Below are positions 60,562 to 64,000 of a DNA stretch of 64,000 nucleotides, piece by piece. Under the pieces are notes generated by a model that worked only from the letters and a program-made list of their open reading frames with translations, did no database searches and had not been told where the DNA came from. This DNA comes from CAWCOU01 sp963797335 (GTDB lineage: Bacteria; Pseudomonadota; Gammaproteobacteria; JAURND01), in assembly GCA_963797335.1 (NCBI GenBank), contig CAWCOU010000006.1:1054001-1118000 (forward strand), in the 5' to 3' direction. The number at the start of each line of letters is the position of its first letter. Position 1 is the stretch's first letter. Made by a program: the position numbers and the translations under genes.

Positions 60562-61454
60562 CGATTTTTATAAGCCGGGTTTCTGCTTTGCCAACCTAGT
60601 TTTGCCCGTAAGGTATCGAAATAACGATAATCTAGCGGGTGAATTAATCGCAATTGTTCCTTTTTCTTGGTAAGAGTCAAGCTAGCACCCAAAGGCAATG
60701 CCATGCGCTTTTGGCCGTCGCCACTGACAAAAGGTGCCGCGGAATTATTGGCACTGATTTGAATCGTGATACTGCTATTGGCATCAACGACGATTGGGCG
60801 ATTGCTCAGCGTATGGGGAAACATCGGTACTAAGACGAAGGCGTTTAAGCCCGGGTGTAGAATCGGACCGCCACCAGACAGTGCGTAAGCAGTGGAACCG
60901 GTAGGGGTGGCCACGATTAAACCATCTGCGCTAAATTCGCACATGAACTGTTCGTTAATTAACACATCGAACTCGAGCATGTGGGCAGTTTCGCCAGGCG
61001 AGAGCACAATTTCATTCAATGCCGCAAATTCGGTTAACCGCTTCGATTGATGATCGATACAACCGTTTAATAAAAACCGGTGTTCTTCGTAGTAGTGGCC
61101 CTGCAAAACTTCTTTGATTTTTTCCAGGTGTTGAGGGTACATATCGGTAAGAAAACCGAGCCGACCACGATTGATGCCCAGCACAGGAATATCGTGGCTT
61201 GCTGCCATTTGGGCTGCGTATAACATGCTGCCATCACCACCGACGACTAACAGAATGTCGCAGGCCTGTGGCAACTCGTCGCTGGGAACTCGCGTCACGG
61301 CTAAATCAATATGGGCGGCGGTTTGTTGTTCAAAAACCACTGTAAAGCCATTTTTCTGTAAGTAATCGTGGAGCGCAAACAATGTGTCTTCAATGCCATT
61401 CTGTCGTTGGCGACCCATCAGTGCGATGCGTTGAAATGTGGGATTTGAGCTCAA
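60555..61454 (-). CDS. nadK: NAD kinase
   Basis: A 299-residue enzyme that phosphorylates NAD to NADP. The family GGDG motif is in LLVVGGDGSMLYAA and the second conserved region is EFSADGLIVATPTGSTAYAL. It begins at TTG 61454, supported by AAGGA eight bases upstream; no ATG is available near the family N-terminus. It is the first gene of a nadK-recN-bamE run. Confidence 0.95.
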   Translation of the reverse strand: MSSNPTFQRIALMGRQRQNGIEDTLFALHDYLQKNGFTVVFEQQTAAHIDLAVTRVPSDELPQACDILLVVGGDGSMLYAAQMAASHDIPVLGINRGRLGFLTDMYPQHLEKIKEVLQGHYYEEHRFLLNGCIDHQSKRLTEFAALNEIVLSPGETAHMLEFDVLINEQFMCEFSADGLIVATPTGSTAYALSGGGPILHPGLNAFVLVPMFPHTLSNRPIVVDANSSITIQISANNSAAPFVSGDGQKRMALPLGASLTLTKKKEQLRLIHPLDYRYFDTLRAKLGWQSRNPAYKNRC

Positions 61455-61700
61455 AGCGTAAGTCCTTGCGTGGAATTAGCGGCTGTTGTTATCGTCATCG
61501 TAAAACTTTATAGTGAAAATGTCTATTCGATCCGCCATTTCTAATGGACAGTAAATGGACGATTCTCATGAATTAGACGTATAAAACTTATAAAAATACC
61601 ATTAAATCGAAAAAAATGTGATTTTATATCACTAGAAGCTTGCATTTATCCTCCAGATGAGTCTAAATTATGCTCTGCCGAACAGGAGGCAGGAATTAGG

Positions 61701-61768
61701 TCGTGTCCCTAAGCTGCTGAAATAGGGGTGGTCACGCACTCTTTTCCGAAGTAGGCTTAGGGACACGA
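61701..61768. repeat. Inverted repeat in the nadK-precursor-peptide gap
   Basis: TCGTGTCCCTAAGC (61701-61714) is an exact reverse complement of 61755-61768. The 40-base centre has no gene. It ends 18 bases before a candidate promoter for the small peptide gene. The remaining bases of this 400-base gap (61455-61700) are AT-rich and show nothing recognisable. Confidence 0.7.
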
Positions 61769-61785
61769 TCTACGTCTGTGCGATA

Positions 61786-61815
61786 TTGCACATGATAGAA
61801 CCTGTTTGGTACGCT
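61786..61815 (+). promoter_or_regulatory. Possible promoter of the precursor-peptide gene
   Basis: TTGCAC (61786-61791), an 18-bp spacer and TACGCT (61810-61815) precede the gene by about 40 bases. The ribosome site is GAGGG at 61843-61847. Confidence 0.4.
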
Positions 61816-61856
61816 TACTTTCGGATTTCTATCAACAACAATGAGGGAATTAAATT

Positions 61857-62129
61857 ATGTTCAAGTCTTCCAAATTGGGTATTGCTATCGCCGCTGGTGT
61901 TGGTGCCGCCCTTTTAGGTGGTTGCGCTAGCCAACAATCCGGTGCTGCAACCCCACAAAACTTACCAAACAACTGTGCTGTTTACGCTCAACCTGCTCCT
62001 GCAAGCTGCAAAGGTCTCAGCTCTTGTAAAGCTCAGGTCGTTCGTCATCACAAGCACAAAATGGTACAAACAACAACCACTACCACTACTGAATCCACTG
62101 GCGGCGCTGCTAGCACCACTGCCCAGTAA
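61857..62129 (+). CDS. Small Cys-containing secreted peptide, probable bufferin-like precursor or lipoprotein
   Basis: A 90-residue product with a signal sequence (KLGIAIAAGVGAALLGGCAS). Cys residues are at 23, 40, 51 and 57; the latter two are in ASCKGLSSCKAQ, reminiscent of the CKG/CKA repeats of BufA2-type metallophore precursors. The tail is His/Lys-rich (RHHKHKM) then a run of Thr. Cys23 also sits in a plausible lipobox (LGGC), so a small lipoprotein is the alternative. Directly downstream, after a strong terminator, are DUF692 and DUF2063 genes, the usual modification partners of such precursors. Position plus Cys pattern make a RiPP substrate role likely, but an EGKCG-type core is absent. 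Confidence 0.72.
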   Translation: MFKSSKLGIAIAAGVGAALLGGCASQQSGAATPQNLPNNCAVYAQPAPASCKGLSSCKAQVVRHHKHKMVQTTTTTTTESTGGAASTTAQ

Positions 62130-62170
62130 TCAGCAGTTGTTTGGATAGTTAAGCTTAACTAGACTAAAGT

Positions 62171-62206
62171 AAAAAGCCGGATATCGTTGTTTGTATCCGG
62201 CTTTTT
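62171..62206 (+). terminator. Strong intrinsic terminator between precursor and MNIO genes
   Basis: AAAAAGCCGGATA (62171-62183) pairs perfectly with TATCCGGCTTTTT (62194-62206) around a 10-base loop, followed by T-rich sequence. It lies 41 bases after the small gene. Partial read-through would give much more peptide than enzyme. Confidence 0.92.
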
Positions 62207-62223
62207 ATTATTGAAATACTAAG

Positions 62224-63087
62224 ATGGTGCGCATGCAAAATCTCCCCTACCTCGGTTTTGGCATTGGTTTACGCCCTGTCCATTATCAAGCCATTTTGAG
62301 TGATAAACCAACGATTGATTGGTTTGAAATCATCACCGAAGATTATTTAGTTCCTGGCGGTAACCCCTTACATTTTCTGGATCAGGTGCGCGCAAATTAC
62401 CCAGTGGTCATGCACGGCGTATCTTTATCCATTGGTAGTGTTGATCCATTGGACATGGATTATTTGCAACAAGTGAAGCACTTGGCAGATCGCATCCAAC
62501 CCAAATGGGTTTCCGATCACTGCTGCTGGACTGGCACCAATGGCGTCAATTTGCATGATCTTATGCCGCTCCCCTATACCGAAGAAGCGGTTAAGCATTT
62601 AGTCACCCGCATTTCGCAGGTGCAAGATTTTCTCGGCCGGCAAATTTTGTTGGAAAATGTCTCTAGCTACGTCACCTTCAAGCATTCTACGCTCACCGAA
62701 TGGGATTTTTTAAACGCCGTGGCCGAACAAGCCGATTGTTTAATTCTTTTAGATGTAAATAATATCTTTGTCAGCTCTTTCAACCACAGCTTTGACCCTT
62801 TGGCTTATATCAACGGCATCGCCAAAAATCGAGTGCAACAATTTCACCTGGCCGGTCATTTAAATCGCGAAACCCATATTGTCGATACCCACGATCATCC
62901 CATTATTGCCGATGTCTGGAATTTATATGCCAGCGCGCTGCGACGATTTGGCCACGTTTCGACATTAATCGAACGCGACGATAATATTCCGCCACTTCCT
63001 GAATTACTCTCGGAATTACAACACGCCAGATCCATTGCCAAACAGACGTTAGGCGATGAAATTGTACTCAGCGAGGCGATGGCATGA
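62224..63087 (+). CDS. bufB: DUF692 multinuclear non-heme iron oxidase (MNIO, BufB/MbnB-like)
   Basis: A 287-residue TIM-barrel enzyme of the MNIO family, which modifies cysteines of ribosomal peptides using two or three iron ions. Candidate metal ligands are visible in order: His64 (VMHGVSLSIG), His99 (VSDHCCW), Glu144 (LLENVSS), Asp177 and Asn180 (LLDVNNIFVS), His208 and His212 (FHLAGH), Asp221 to His225 (DTHDHP) and Glu250 (LIERDDNIP). The N-terminal GFGIGLRPVHYQ is typical. Two in-frame ATGs (62224, 62233) are possible and neither has a strong ribosome site. The stop overlaps the next gene as ATGA. Substrate is presumably the peptide encoded at 61857. Confidence 0.92.
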   Translation: MVRMQNLPYLGFGIGLRPVHYQAILSDKPTIDWFEIITEDYLVPGGNPLHFLDQVRANYPVVMHGVSLSIGSVDPLDMDYLQQVKHLADRIQPKWVSDHCCWTGTNGVNLHDLMPLPYTEEAVKHLVTRISQVQDFLGRQILLENVSSYVTFKHSTLTEWDFLNAVAEQADCLILLDVNNIFVSSFNHSFDPLAYINGIAKNRVQQFHLAGHLNRETHIVDTHDHPIIADVWNLYASALRRFGHVSTLIERDDNIPPLPELLSELQHARSIAKQTLGDEIVLSEAMA

Positions 63088-63893
63088 GCGATTTGCGTCA
63101 TACCCTGGAACATTTTCAAAACTTCATTCTAGACCAACACAATAATATTGACGCCGAAATTGTCGGCGCTAATGCGGATTTTCGCCTGGAACGTTTGGAT
63201 GTGTATTATGCGGCATACGGCCTTAGACTCTTAGAAGCGCTGGTGCGAGCTTACCCGGCTCTCAAAAAATATATGGGCGAAGAATTATTCGATAAATTAG
63301 GTTACCTCTATATCGAAAAATACCCATCCCACCATTTTTCCATACGTTATTTTGGCCGACAGTTCAGCGAATTTTTGGCTACACAGCCTGAAATAACACC
63401 CATTATGGTAGAGCTGGCAAAATTTGAATGGGCTTTAGCCTCTGCACTCGATGCGGCTGACGGCCCGCAATTAACCCTCCCTGATTTAGCCGCATTACCG
63501 CCCGAAGCCTGGGCAGATTTAATCTTAATAACCCATCCTTCTACAAGTCTACTTACCCTTTCTTACCCCACACCTAAACTCTGGAAATCACTGGTATCGG
63601 ATGCCGAGCAGCCTGTGCTGTCCCTAGAAGAAGAGACCACGCATTGGTTGATCTGGCGCTTTAATCAAGCGGCACATTATCTTTTTATGAACAAAGAGCA
63701 ATTGGCATTGATTCAAGCCATTCAAACCGGCGAACCTTTCTCCGAAATTTGCGTGAATTTATGCGAATATCTGGGCGAAGATAAAGTCGTGGCCTTTGCT
63801 GCTGAAAATTTACGGAATTGGATTAGTGAAGGATTATTTTCTCAATTTGGTACTCATACCGGCATTGATGAATCCGCCGATGAGCAGCGATGA
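63084..63893 (+). CDS. bufC: DUF2063 partner protein (BufC/MbnC-like)
   Basis: A 269-residue protein of the DUF2063 family, the recognition partner that presents the peptide to the MNIO enzyme. The N-terminal helical domain has RLDVYYAAYGLRLLEALVRA, then YPALKKYMGEELFDKLGYLY and YPSHHFSIRYFGRQFSEFL, all family hallmarks. The C-terminal half is a variable winged-helix-like domain. It overlaps bufB by 4 bases (ATGA), giving coupled translation and probably a stoichiometric complex. Confidence 0.9.
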   Translation: MSDLRHTLEHFQNFILDQHNNIDAEIVGANADFRLERLDVYYAAYGLRLLEALVRAYPALKKYMGEELFDKLGYLYIEKYPSHHFSIRYFGRQFSEFLATQPEITPIMVELAKFEWALASALDAADGPQLTLPDLAALPPEAWADLILITHPSTSLLTLSYPTPKLWKSLVSDAEQPVLSLEEETTHWLIWRFNQAAHYLFMNKEQLALIQAIQTGEPFSEICVNLCEYLGEDKVVAFAAENLRNWISEGLFSQFGTHTGIDESADEQR

Positions 63894-63913
63894 TCGCTTC
63901 TGTGAGGACTATG

Positions 63914-64000
63914 ATGAAATTTCTTGTCCTATTTTTTGGCATTTTTTTCTACGCCACTGGTTTTGCCAGTGACCAAATCGTGGTTATTTCAGGCGGTGAT
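63914..64000 (+). CDS. Start of an exported protein, cut by the window edge
   Basis: 29 codons are visible: MKFLVLFFGIFFYATGFASD then QIVVISGGD. The N-terminus is a clear signal peptide with cleavage near FAS-D. GAGG at 63904-63907 is six bases before this ATG; a second ATG three bases upstream is too close to it. It begins 20 bases after bufC and may be part of the same transcript. The family cannot be assigned from this fragment. Confidence 0.6.
   Translation, partial: MKFLVLFFGIFFYATGFASDQIVVISGGD

Overview
The window looks like a chromosomal segment of a gammaproteobacterium of the order Legionellales (Coxiella/Legionella/Berkiella/Aquicella relatives). The reasons are a close relative of the Coxiella Com1 DsbA-like protein, a porin resembling the Legionella LbtU siderophore family, a 1611-residue NAD-glutamate dehydrogenase, and very large AT-rich orphan proteins of the kind these intracellular bacteria often use as secreted effectors. 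The genus cannot be fixed from the sequence alone.

Layout. 1-13 kb: a 2-Cys peroxiredoxin, a 1302-residue orphan protein, pyrC, an LbtU-like porin followed by a small orphan gene, queF, com1, rpmB-rpmG and a photolyase. 13-24 kb: a 5'-nucleotidase, NAD-GDH, an AbrB-type regulator with a small partner, and a minus-strand run of pentapeptide protein, VIT-family transporter and DHA2 efflux pump. 22.7-33 kb: a long minus-strand series atpI-B-E-F-H-A-G-D-C, glmU, a Fic protein whose catalytic His is replaced by Gln, and tyrS. 33-40.5 kb: metK, ubiK, comM and the rpmH-rnpA-yidD-yidC-mnmE cluster. 40.6-43.7 kb: an accessory island with an AlbA_2/HATPase protein carrying an in-frame 21-bp tandem repeat, and a Panacea-domain antitoxin overlapping a two-TM protein (a probable PanAT toxin-antitoxin pair). 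43.8-51.3 kb: sdhCDAB-sucAB. 51.3-56 kb: a decayed RHH/ParE toxin-antitoxin pair, an AT-rich Clp-fold serine protease with an overlapping 59-residue gene, and a 1050-residue protein combining a helical N-terminus, a probable RAP domain and Sel1 repeats. 56.3-61.5 kb: glmS, a palindromic repeat with tandem expansions, bamE, recN and nadK. 61.8-64 kb: a small Cys-containing secreted peptide, a terminator, then DUF692 (MNIO) and DUF2063 genes, i.e. a bufferin-like RiPP operon.

Several families of short palindromic repeats sit between genes: a CGTCCCG..CGGGATCCAG hairpin (about 1018, 8702, 45124, degenerate near 56280), a 130-bp inverted repeat bounded by CACGTCATCC (34476 and 58263), and a 31-bp-arm palindrome at 11277 with a partial relative at 34620.

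The best candidates for new biology are the MNIO operon with an atypical precursor, the PanAT pair with a two-TM partner, the RAP+Sel1 giant, the protease plus overlapping small gene, and the His-less Fic protein. No tRNA, rRNA, CRISPR array or complete insertion sequence was seen.
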